Assembly (NCBI GenBank): GCA_025357895.1
Contig: JANYLL010000421.1
Span: 1 to 8,396, forward strand
Direction: 5' to 3'
DNA from: Ignavibacteriota bacterium
GTDB taxonomy: Bacteria > Bacteroidota > Ignavibacteria > Palsa-1295
Length of the DNA: 8,396 bases
The notes beneath the pieces were generated by a model, which saw only the letters and a program-made list of their open reading frames with translations, was not told the origin of the DNA and ran no database searches. Positions 1 to 6,135 of the stretch are shown piece after piece (the stretch's first letter is position 1; every line of letters begins with the position of its first letter). The position numbers were made by a program, and so were the translations under genes.

Positions 1-403
1 TCATATCATATTTTTTAAGACTTCTAACAAAATTATCATATAATATTAAATTTTTGCTATTTCCATTGTCCTGAGCTAATTTTAGCGTAAGAGCAATTAG
101 ATTTCTCAATAAAAGCTGAGACTCATTACCTTCATCAGACCAATGATCATTTCCTTTAAGACGAAGAGTATGTTCAATATCTAAAAAAGAAATAAAATCC
201 TCGAGGTTTATATCAGGAATTTCGGGCATCCACCCATTTGTTTTCCTAACAAACCTAAGATAACGCTTTAGATCAGTTCTTAATTTACCTTCCGAATATC
301 CCCTTTCCTTTGCTAACTTCCAAACTTCACGAAAAAGCTCGGTACCAAGTGGTAAACCTGCAGGTTTTGAGAAACCTGCTCCGATAATAAATAATCTTGC
401 CAT
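1..403 (-). CDS. SIR2-like (sirtuin-fold, NAD-binding) protein, N-terminal part only, cut by window edge
   Basis: Reading the minus strand from ATG at 403 gives 134 codons with no stop, running off the left edge. The protein begins MARLFIIGAGFSKPAGLPLG; the GAGxS...GLP pattern at residues 8-18 is the NAD-binding start of SIR2-like proteins, there followed by a helix (TELFREVWKLAKERG) instead of the DFR of canonical deacetylase sirtuins. Known family members with this type of start are often NAD-consuming effectors in anti-phage systems (Thoeris ThsA, DSR, SIR2-HerA, Avs-type). A Rossmann flavoprotein also has GAGFS, but the KPAGLP continuation fits SIR2 better. There is no Shine-Dalgarno before the ATG. 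The gene is clearly more A+T rich than its neighbours (21 G/C of 60 in 61-120 versus 33 of 60 in 601-660), suggesting transfer. It is divergent from fabI and functionally unrelated. The catalytic centre and any C-terminal sensor domain lie outside the window, so the activity is not shown. Confidence 0.8.
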   Translation of the reverse strand, partial: MARLFIIGAGFSKPAGLPLGTELFREVWKLAKERGYSEGKLRTDLKRYLRFVRKTNGWMPEIPDINLEDFISFLDIEHTLRLKGNDHWSDEGNESQLLLRNLIALTLKLAQDNGNSKNLILYDNFVRSLKKYDM

Positions 404-505
404 ACCATATCTACAAAATCATTCATTACAAAATTCAATTAAAGTACTTTCTGAGACATTTACCCCCTTCTTCGTGTTTACTTCCTCTCACAAAAATCCA
501 TATTT
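404..505. promoter_or_regulatory. Divergent intergenic region between the SIR2-like gene and fabI
   Basis: This 102-bp A+T-rich gap must hold start signals for both divergent genes. I looked for sigma-70 boxes and for the Bacteroidota -7 element (TAnnTTTG) and found only one-mismatch versions on the minus strand (for example TGATTTTG just before the SIR2-like start). No Shine-Dalgarno precedes either ATG. The assignment rests on gene orientation only. Confidence 0.4.
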
Positions 506-1402
506 ATGGCGGAAAAATCTTACGGACTTTTAAAGGGAAAGAAGGGCATTATTTTTGGTCCTTTGGATGAGTCGAGCATCGGCTGGCATATTGCCACAGC
601 TGCTTATCGCGAAGGCGCAGAGCTTGCAATCAGCAATGTAGCGCTTGCTCTTCGCATCGGCAAACCCCAGGAGCTTGCAGCGCTTTGCGGCAATGCGCCG
701 CTTATTCCCTGCGATGCAACGAACATGACGGAGATTGATACTTGCTTCAAGACCGTCAAAGAAAAATTCGGCAAGATAGATTTTTTTGTGCATTCAGTCG
801 GTATGTCGGCGAATATCCGCAAAGGAATTCCTTACGAAAACCTGAATTACGATTGGTATATCAAGACGCTCGATGTTTCCGGAATTTCGCTGCATAAGCT
901 CATAAATTCGGCGCTTGCGAATGATGTGCTCAATAATGAAGCAAGCATTCTCGCGATGACACATATGGCAGCACAGCGACCGTTCACGACCTACACCGAT
1001 ATGGCAGAGGCGAAGGCGATCTTGGAATCCATTGCACGAAATTTCGGCAGCAGGCTTGGCGCAAAAAAAATTCGTATCAATACTGTTTCGCAATCCCCGA
1101 CCTGGACTCGCGCCGGAAGCGGCATCGAAGATTTTGATAAGATGTATTATTTTGCCGATCTGCTAGCGCCGCTTGGCAATGCAAGCGCCGAAGAATGCGG
1201 CGATTACTGCGCAACTCTTCTATCGGATTTGACAAAGAAGGTGACCATGCAAAACCTTTTCCATGATGGCGGGTTCTCTATGATGGGGATGTCGCAGAAG
1301 ATGCTGCACCTTGTCTATGATGCAATTCAGGATAATGAGAATTTACGCAAAGCAGGATTTGATGAAGAGACGATTAAAAGGATCAAAGAACGTGGAGAGT
1401 GA
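506..1402 (+). CDS. fabI: Enoyl-[acyl-carrier-protein] reductase (NADH), FabI type
   Basis: FabI reduces trans-2-enoyl-ACP with NAD(P)H in the last step of each fatty-acid elongation round, in the cytoplasm. The 298-residue protein is a short-chain dehydrogenase variant: nucleotide-binding start GIIFG...SIGWHIA (residues 14-30), HSVGM (96-100, matching the HSIG of E. coli FabI), and the catalytic pair Tyr163-x6-Lys170 in YTDMAEAK. SQSPTWTRAGSGI (195-207) and HDGGFSMMGMS (253-263) are the substrate-loop and C-terminal signatures. It resembles Bacteroidota FabI in the LLKGKKGIIFG start, the NLFHDGGFS stretch, and about 35 residues beyond the E. coli end. Oddly, the residue aligning with E. coli Tyr146 is His153. 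ATG 506 is chosen because it places the Rossmann strand at the usual distance; no Shine-Dalgarno is present. The next gene begins around or just after its stop. Confidence 0.95.
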   Translation: MAEKSYGLLKGKKGIIFGPLDESSIGWHIATAAYREGAELAISNVALALRIGKPQELAALCGNAPLIPCDATNMTEIDTCFKTVKEKFGKIDFFVHSVGMSANIRKGIPYENLNYDWYIKTLDVSGISLHKLINSALANDVLNNEASILAMTHMAAQRPFTTYTDMAEAKAILESIARNFGSRLGAKKIRINTVSQSPTWTRAGSGIEDFDKMYYFADLLAPLGNASAEECGDYCATLLSDLTKKVTMQNLFHDGGFSMMGMSQKMLHLVYDAIQDNENLRKAGFDEETIKRIKERGE

Positions 1403-1403
1403 A

Positions 1404-2705
1404 GTGTCAAGCAGTAAATTAGTGGGGCGGACTCTTAGTCCGCCAGTATTGACGAACGGACTAAGAGTTCGTCCCACTGGACTCAGTGTCATAATCTGTT
1501 TCATTCTTCTTCTTATTTTTATTTTTTCCTTTGATTCTCTCTTTGCACAGGAAAAAAAGAAAAAAGCTGCGAGCGCAAAGAACGATGCTGCAGCTATAGA
1601 CACTCTTAATGCCATCACAGCTCGGCATCAGTGGCAATTCCCTATTAAAACATTTTGGGACGACGCAATAAAAGCTTCGCAGAAAAGTCATCGCCCTGTT
1701 CTTGCATTCAATGTAGATTTTGTCGATCCGAAGAGTATCTACGTTCGCGATAAACTCCTCCGCGATCCTGAGTTGATGATCTATCTCACAAAGAATTTTG
1801 AATTGGCTTTGCATGATTATGCTGTTGATCCTCCGCCTGAAGTAGGTTTTGACAGCTTGCGAACTCTTGGTTCACGGCTTGATAAATTAGAAAAGGGATA
1901 TAATATTGTTTCGCGCCCAACAGCAATAATTATTAATTCGGATAGTTCGGAGATCGAACGCATCCCGGATTTGCAAAATTATTCAACCGACCAATTTATA
2001 AAAATTCTTAACGAGTATCTTGCCGGGAAAAATACGATCGGATCTCTCAGTAAGGAATTCTGGAGCGATCCGAAAAACCTTGAGAAACATAAACGCTATC
2101 TCGATCGAATGATGGTGCGATTTGACTATGATAGCATTCTTTATCATTACGATCTCTTGGCGCATAATCCACATTTCGGGCAAACGCCGCAGGTGATGAA
2201 AGAAGGGGCAGCGGAATATGCATATCTTCGATTCAAGCAGGAAGGAAATGTATTTGAATTAAAGAAATGGCTTGCAACGCTTGATCGCCATACCGATAGC
2301 ACACTTATTCTTGCCGGCTTGAAAGATGTTCTCGAATATTATCAGGGTAGAAAAAAGATCGATAGCATGGCTGTATCTTATCATAACATTTTCTCATTCA
2401 CCGGCGAACGCGACCCCGATTTGCTGAATAATTTCGCATGGGATTATGCAAATTTCAGCAAGAGTTACGATTCTGCAATGGTATATGTTAATGATGCGAT
2501 TGCCAAAGATAGTAAGAATGCAAATTACTATGACACTCGTGCGCTGATTAATTATGACAGTAAAGAGTATGATGCGGCGATCCGAGATGCAAAGCTTGCT
2601 TTGAAATATTCTAAAAAAGATGATAAAGATTATTTTAAGGAGCGAGTAGAGTATTTTGAAAAGGAAAAGAAAAGAATTACGGCGGAAGTGCCGTCAAAAG
2701 AATAA
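1404..2705 (+). CDS. Exported thioredoxin-fold and TPR protein of unknown function
   Basis: From GTG 1404 this is 433 residues: a long N-terminal region, a hydrophobic signal core (about 28-45) ending LFA|QE near residue 48, a Lys-rich linker, a thioredoxin-like domain (about 84-209), and tetratricopeptide repeats near the C-terminus (about 339-409). The thioredoxin assignment rests on an opening helix (TFWDDAIKASQKSHRPVLAF) and a cis-Pro-like SRPTAIIINSD near residue 172, as in thioredoxin_7-like proteins. The CxxC site is absent; the only cysteine lies in the signal core, so a redox role is unlikely and a binding role more plausible. The start is uncertain: ATG 1362 (AGGA four bases before it, overlapping fabI by 41 bp) and GTG 1392 are in frame, and no ATG occurs after fabI's stop before the signal core. 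An inverted-repeat element (1422-1477) encodes part of the stretch before the signal core. The protein probably acts in the periplasm. Confidence 0.75.
   Translation: MSSSKLVGRTLSPPVLTNGLRVRPTGLSVIICFILLLIFIFSFDSLFAQEKKKKAASAKNDAAAIDTLNAITARHQWQFPIKTFWDDAIKASQKSHRPVLAFNVDFVDPKSIYVRDKLLRDPELMIYLTKNFELALHDYAVDPPPEVGFDSLRTLGSRLDKLEKGYNIVSRPTAIIINSDSSEIERIPDLQNYSTDQFIKILNEYLAGKNTIGSLSKEFWSDPKNLEKHKRYLDRMMVRFDYDSILYHYDLLAHNPHFGQTPQVMKEGAAEYAYLRFKQEGNVFELKKWLATLDRHTDSTLILAGLKDVLEYYQGRKKIDSMAVSYHNIFSFTGERDPDLLNNFAWDYANFSKSYDSAMVYVNDAIAKDSKNANYYDTRALINYDSKEYDAAIRDAKLALKYSKKDDKDYFKERVEYFEKEKKRITAEVPSKE
1422..1477. repeat. 56-bp imperfect inverted-repeat element inside a gene's 5' end
   Basis: The left arm 1422-1441 (GTGGGGCGGACTCTTAGTCC) and the reverse complement of 1458-1477 (GTGGGACGAACTCTTAGTCC) match at 18 of 20 positions around a 16-bp centre. 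The left half is itself a hairpin: GGCGGACT (1426-1433), CTT, AGTCCGCC (1437-1444). The arm composition differs from the surrounding coding DNA, and short elements of this style occur in many copies in some Bacteroidota/Chlorobi genomes (recalled, not checked). It is read without a stop in the frame of the thioredoxin/TPR gene, adding a VGRTLSPP...RVRPT-like peptide before the signal core. There is no T-run directly after it, so it is not a classic terminator for fabI. Confidence 0.75.
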
Positions 2706-2715
2706 TACATTTAAA

Positions 2716-2765
2716 ATGTCATTCTGAGGAAGTCGCTTTAGCGACGACGAGGAATCCGTGATGGT
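2716..2765. repeat. Interspersed repeat-like palindromic element in intergenic DNA
   Basis: Between the thioredoxin/TPR gene and the aldehyde dehydrogenase lies a segment with TGTCATTCTGAGGAAG, a perfect hairpin GTCGC (2732-2736) TTTA GCGAC (2741-2745), and GACGAGGAATCCGTGATGG. The wording (GTCATTCTGAGG ... GAGGAATCC) is one I recognise from short dispersed repeats in intergenic regions of Bacteroidota-type genomes; this is recall, not a search. It does not code and has no T-run. Edges are approximate. The remaining gap up to the next ATG is an A-rich leader. Confidence 0.6.
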
Positions 2766-2789
2766 TAGTAGAAAATAAAAATAAAAATT

Positions 2790-4289
2790 ATGAGTGAAAC
2801 AGCAACTGCAAATATTTTAGTAGAATTATTACCGCAAAAAGCAAAGCCGAAAGCGGGAAAACTTTTTATTAATGGCGAGTTTGTCGATTCAGCAAGTGGT
2901 AAAGTTTTTAATACCTATAATCCTGCAACGGGAGCAATACTTGCAAGTATTGCAGAAGCAGATGCAGGCGATGTTGACCGCGCTGTGAAAGCTGCGCGCG
3001 CGGCATTTGCAGAAGGCAGTCCATGGCGCAAGATGAATTCATCGGACAGAACACGCTGCTTATTGAAGCTTGCCGATCTGATCCGTGCGAATGCAGAGGA
3101 GATCTCTGAACTTGAGACACTGGATACGGGCAAACCGATTTTCGAATCCTCAAAATTCGATATTCCTCAGGCGGCAGAATGCTTCGAATATTATGCTGGC
3201 TGGGTGACAAAGATCACAGGCGAGACGATTCCTGTTTCCAAAGGCGGCGACGCATTTGCTTATACGCTTCGTGAACCGATCGGAGTATGCGGACAAATCA
3301 TACCGTGGAATTTTCCATTACAAATGCTTTCGTGGAAGGTCGCCCCTGCACTTGCATGTGGAAATACTATCGTGCTAAAACCAGCAGAGCAAACACCGCT
3401 TACTGCTCTTCGATTTGCTGAACTTACATTAGAAGCAGGAATTCCACCTGGAGTTTTTAATGTCGTAACAGGAAGCGGTGCAACCGGTGCTGCACTTGTT
3501 GAGCATGAAGATGTCGATAAGATCGCATTTACCGGAAGCGTTGAAACAGGAAAAGATATTATGCGCACGGCTTCAAAATCATTGAAGCGTATCTCGCTTG
3601 AACTCGGTGGAAAATCGCCTAACATTGTTTTTGCCGATAGCGATATTGAAACAGCTGCAAAGTATGCACTCGGCGGCATTTTCTTTAATCAAGGAGAAAT
3701 GTGTACAGCCGGTTCAAGAATATTTATTGAAGAAAGCGGATATGATCAGTTCATGTCAGTAATTACTTCACGGGCACAGAAAATGGTTGCCGGTGATCCG
3801 CTTCATCCGAAAACGAGACTCGGCGCACTAATATCCGAAGAGCATTTGAATAGCGTCCTTAACTATGTTGATATCGGAAAGAAGGAAGGCGCTATTGTTA
3901 CCACAGGCGGCGAGCGCATCGGCACGAAAGGATATTTCATGAAGCCAACAGTGCTTGAAGGTGTGACGAATAATATGCGTGTTGCTCAGGAAGAAATTTT
4001 CGGACCGGTTGCAAGCGTAATTCGATTTAAGGATATTGAAGAAGCGATGCGCGAAGCAAATAATTCGCAATTCGGATTAGCGGCTGCGATCTGGACGCGT
4101 GATATAAAGAAAGCACATAAACTTGCGCGCTCAATTAAAGCCGGAACGGTATGGATCAATACGATCTCAACAACTGATAACGCGCTTCCTTTCGGAGGCT
4201 TTAAATCTTCCGGTTTCGGAAGAGAGCTTGGCAAAGCGGCCATTGATTTATATACTGAGACGAAAAGTGTGTGGGTTGATCTGAATTAA
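2790..4289 (+). CDS. NAD(P)-dependent aldehyde dehydrogenase (ALDH superfamily, class 1/betaine-aldehyde-like)
   Basis: It oxidises an aldehyde to its carboxylic acid with NAD(P)+ in the cytoplasm. All 499 residues, the usual length, are present. Visible catalytic features are Asn174 in PWNFP, Lys197 in KPAEQTPL (cofactor phosphate contact), the FTGSVETG nucleotide loop (247-254), general base Glu271 in LELGGKSPN, nucleophile Cys305 in NQGEMCTAGSR, and EEIFGP (401-406) binding the cofactor ribose. The C-terminal LPFGGFKSSGFGRE (466-479) is the oligomerisation/active-site signature. The overall pattern is closest to ALDH1/ALDH2 and betaine-aldehyde dehydrogenases, but the substrate cannot be read from sequence. 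ATG 2790 follows an A-rich leader without a Shine-Dalgarno and gives a normal N-terminus (KLFINGEFVDSASG at 24-37). It is probably transcribed on its own or with the next operon, 37 bp away; no terminator with a T-run is visible. Confidence 0.95.
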   Translation: MSETATANILVELLPQKAKPKAGKLFINGEFVDSASGKVFNTYNPATGAILASIAEADAGDVDRAVKAARAAFAEGSPWRKMNSSDRTRCLLKLADLIRANAEEISELETLDTGKPIFESSKFDIPQAAECFEYYAGWVTKITGETIPVSKGGDAFAYTLREPIGVCGQIIPWNFPLQMLSWKVAPALACGNTIVLKPAEQTPLTALRFAELTLEAGIPPGVFNVVTGSGATGAALVEHEDVDKIAFTGSVETGKDIMRTASKSLKRISLELGGKSPNIVFADSDIETAAKYALGGIFFNQGEMCTAGSRIFIEESGYDQFMSVITSRAQKMVAGDPLHPKTRLGALISEEHLNSVLNYVDIGKKEGAIVTTGGERIGTKGYFMKPTVLEGVTNNMRVAQEEIFGPVASVIRFKDIEEAMREANNSQFGLAAAIWTRDIKKAHKLARSIKAGTVWINTISTTDNALPFGGFKSSGFGRELGKAAIDLYTETKSVWVDLN

Positions 4290-4326
4290 TTTTTTTCGAT
4301 AGATCGTATAAGTCCTTCTATTTCAT

Positions 4327-4803
4327 ATGGAACTTATAAGAAAAATGCCCGAGAAAAACACCATAAAACGCCGTGGCATTCTTAAAGGCTTAGTTGCAGG
4401 CGCTGCTGCAGTGGTGACGGCGCCTATCGTGTATGTTGCTGCGCGATTTCTTGGATATGTCAGTAAAGGTGATTCTTCTAATACCTCTGCAACTGTTGCC
4501 TTCAGCGATCTCACTCCCGATAAGCCCTCCAAATTAATTCAGATCAATGATGAACCCATAATCGTCGTCCGCGAAAAAGATGATCAGATCCGCGCATTCA
4601 CTGCTACGTGTACACATCTCGGATGCACGGTAAGTTACCGGCCACAGGTTCCGGATTTTTATTGCAAATGCCATCAGGGAAGATATGATGTTAACGGTGT
4701 GAATGTCCCCGGCACTCGTCCGAAATTACCCCTGACCGAACTCACCGTCGTTGATAAAGGCACCGATCTCATTATCCAACTCACCCCAAAAGCGAAATCA
4801 TGA
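4327..4803 (+). CDS. petC: Rieske [2Fe-2S] subunit of a cytochrome bc-type quinol oxidoreductase
   Basis: This subunit takes one electron from quinol at the Qo site and passes it to a high-potential acceptor on the outer face of the membrane. The 158-residue protein has a twin-arginine-like start (KRRGILKG, 14-21) and one membrane anchor (about 22-43). The Rieske fold carries cluster ligands Cys95/His97 in CTHLGC and Cys113/His116 in CKCHQGRYD, with disulfide partners Cys100 and Cys115 intact. The bovine Ser163 position (HGSxYD) is Gly118 while the Tyr165 position is kept (Tyr120); Gly there is known from lower-potential Rieske proteins of menaquinol-using complexes. ATG 4345 (seventh codon) is an alternative start nearer the Arg pair; neither has a Shine-Dalgarno. 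Its stop overlaps the cytochrome b start by four bases (ATGA), so the two are translationally coupled. Confidence 0.93.
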   Translation: MELIRKMPEKNTIKRRGILKGLVAGAAAVVTAPIVYVAARFLGYVSKGDSSNTSATVAFSDLTPDKPSKLIQINDEPIIVVREKDDQIRAFTATCTHLGCTVSYRPQVPDFYCKCHQGRYDVNGVNVPGTRPKLPLTELTVVDKGTDLIIQLTPKAKS

Positions 4804-5912
4804 TCACAGATTGGAAATCGCATTTGATAAGTGCTCTTCATTTGGAGCATACAGTTGCTGCGGTTAAAGAAAAAAATGTGCCGCATCACCGCTCATCCAT
4901 CTGGTATTATTTCGGAGGTTTAGCATTGATGTTTTTTACAATTCAGGTTGTAACAGGCGTGATGCTTTTGTTTTATTACCAGCCGACTGCCGAACTTGCG
5001 CATAAAAGCATAGAGCGCATCATGACTCAAGTGCCATTCGGATGGCTCATTCGCTCGGTGCATTCATGGAGTGCAAATGCACTCATGGCAATGATCTTCA
5101 TTCACATGTTCAGCGCGTTTTTGATGAAGAGCTATCGAGCTCCTCGCTCGATCATGTGGCTGACGGGAATAATTCTTTTGTTGCTCATGATGGGTTTTGG
5201 ATTCACCGGATACCTTTTGCCTTGGGACCAAACGGCATATTTCGCAACGAAGATCGGCACAGAAGTACCCAAAGCACTGCCATGGCTGGGCGATATTATT
5301 TCATCACTCATCAAAGGTGCAAAAGATGTGAACGGCACGACCCTTACAAGAATGTTCGCATTGCATGTCGGAGTGCTTCCTATCATTTCAATTTTACTCG
5401 TTCTCGTTCATGTTACATTAATTTTACTTCTTGGCAGCGGAGTACCGCCCGTCGCAAAAGTAACCGGAGCCACAAAATATTTTCCCGATTATCTTTTGAA
5501 AGAGGTAATGGTCTGGCTTATTGGTTTTGGTTTGCTGATCGCCATTGCCGTGCTATATCCTTGGGAGCTTGGCAAAGCCTATGATCTTGCGAATCCAACT
5601 GAGCCCCCTGCCGGAGTTCATCCCGAATGGTATTTTATGTTTCTCTTTCAAACACTTAAAGTCATACCTGAATGGCTTGCAATCTTTGGGTTCGGAATTT
5701 TGCTGATCTTCTGGACACTGGTGCCTTTCCTGGATCGTAAAGCAAATGGTGGTGAACGAAGTCCCATCTTTACCTATTTTGGTGTTGTTGCAATTTTGTA
5801 TCTTTGTGTGATGACGGCATGGGCATATATTGCAGTTGGTGATGAGAGAGCGCAAACTCCTACAGAAAAAATTCAGCAAGTACCGAAACAAGGAGGAGAT
5901 AGTGCGAAATAA
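4800..5912 (+). CDS. petB: Cytochrome b subunit, fused b6 plus subunit IV type, of a quinol oxidoreductase
   Basis: This integral membrane subunit carries two b hemes and forms both quinone sites. Its 370 residues show about seven membrane spans: A (34-58), B with heme ligands His88 and His102, C (118-139), D with His189 and His204, E (233-253), F (292-312) and G (322-346). The ligand pairs are 13 residues apart in helix B and 14 in helix D; the 14 spacing is the cytochrome b6 pattern, while bc1 has 13 in both. GYLLPWDQ (137-144) matches b6, and PEWY (275-278) is the Qo-site motif of the subunit IV part. There is no eighth helix as in mitochondrial cytochrome b. The position of the plant b6 cysteine that binds heme ci (FYCLGG) is Tyr37 here (WYYFGG). 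It sits directly after the Rieske gene and overlaps the following small gene by 11 bases. No cytochrome c1 or f gene is present. Confidence 0.94.
   Translation: MITDWKSHLISALHLEHTVAAVKEKNVPHHRSSIWYYFGGLALMFFTIQVVTGVMLLFYYQPTAELAHKSIERIMTQVPFGWLIRSVHSWSANALMAMIFIHMFSAFLMKSYRAPRSIMWLTGIILLLLMMGFGFTGYLLPWDQTAYFATKIGTEVPKALPWLGDIISSLIKGAKDVNGTTLTRMFALHVGVLPIISILLVLVHVTLILLLGSGVPPVAKVTGATKYFPDYLLKEVMVWLIGFGLLIAIAVLYPWELGKAYDLANPTEPPAGVHPEWYFMFLFQTLKVIPEWLAIFGFGILLIFWTLVPFLDRKANGGERSPIFTYFGVVAILYLCVMTAWAYIAVGDERAQTPTEKIQQVPKQGGDSAK
5891..5898 (+). promoter_or_regulatory. Ribosome binding site that decides a GTG start
   Basis: AGGAGGAG lies inside the end of the cytochrome b gene, five bases (counted from AGGAGG) before GTG 5902. 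It is the strongest Shine-Dalgarno in the window and supports GTG 5902 over the upstream in-frame ATG at 5830, which would overlap cytochrome b by 83 bases. Confidence 0.8.
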
Positions 5913-6135
5913 ATTCTTCATATTACTCTTCTCTTTTTTTATTGTAACGGCAAAACTATTCGCCGATACAACTTCTGTCGCTTCCGATTCAGCAATAAAG
6001 CCTTTCACACCCCCAAATCAAGGACCGCTTGGAGTTGATAATTTGACGGGGCTTACTCTTTATGGAATAGCCATTCTTTTTGCCGTGCTGATTATTGCTT
6101 TATGGCGAAGAAACATAATTAAGGAGAAAACATGA
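5902..6135 (+). CDS. Small exported single-span membrane protein in the Rieske/cytochrome b operon, unknown
   Basis: I do not recognise this 77-residue protein. It starts with Arg-Asn-Lys and a hydrophobic signal segment (residues 5-17) ending KLFA|DT near 21, so the N-terminus is probably exported. A short polar, Pro-containing linker (22-50) leads to one membrane span (about 51-68, LTLYGIAILFAVLIIALW) and a basic tail (RRNIIKEKT). The topology would be an outside N-terminal linker with a cytoplasmic tail. There are no cysteines or histidines, so it binds no heme itself. GTG 5902 is preceded by AGGAGGAG and overlaps cytochrome b by 11 bases; its stop overlaps the next gene as ATGA. This coupling suggests a small structural subunit or assembly partner of the bc complex, comparable in size only to small b6f subunits. 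That role is inferred. Confidence 0.75.
   Translation: MRNKFFILLFSFFIVTAKLFADTTSVASDSAIKPFTPPNQGPLGVDNLTGLTLYGIAILFAVLIIALWRRNIIKEKT
6121..6126 (+). promoter_or_regulatory. Ribosome binding site of the Cys-rich small protein
   Basis: AAGGAG lies five bases before ATG 6132, within the last codons of the preceding gene. It supports translation of the 62-residue protein from this ATG. Confidence 0.7.

Noticed and set aside
1311..1403. Extension of the thioredoxin/TPR gene back to ATG 1311
   Set aside because: It would overlap fabI by 92 bases and put about 58 residues ahead of the signal core; starts at 1362, 1392 or 1404 are more plausible.
1426..1444. Rho-independent terminator for fabI
   Set aside because: The GGCGGACT-CTT-AGTCCGCC hairpin is strong but is not followed by a T-run, and it belongs to a larger inverted-repeat element within the next reading frame.
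3260..3679. 139-codon minus-strand ORF within the aldehyde dehydrogenase
   Set aside because: It is a shadow of the plus-strand gene, which has complete catalytic residues.
4296..4310. Terminator or operator at CGATAGATCG between aldehyde dehydrogenase and Rieske gene
   Set aside because: It has only 4-bp arms and the T-run lies before it, not after.
5042..5584. 180-codon plus-strand ORF in another frame
   Set aside because: It lies wholly within cytochrome b, whose heme ligands and motifs are unmistakable, and its own translation shows no family features.
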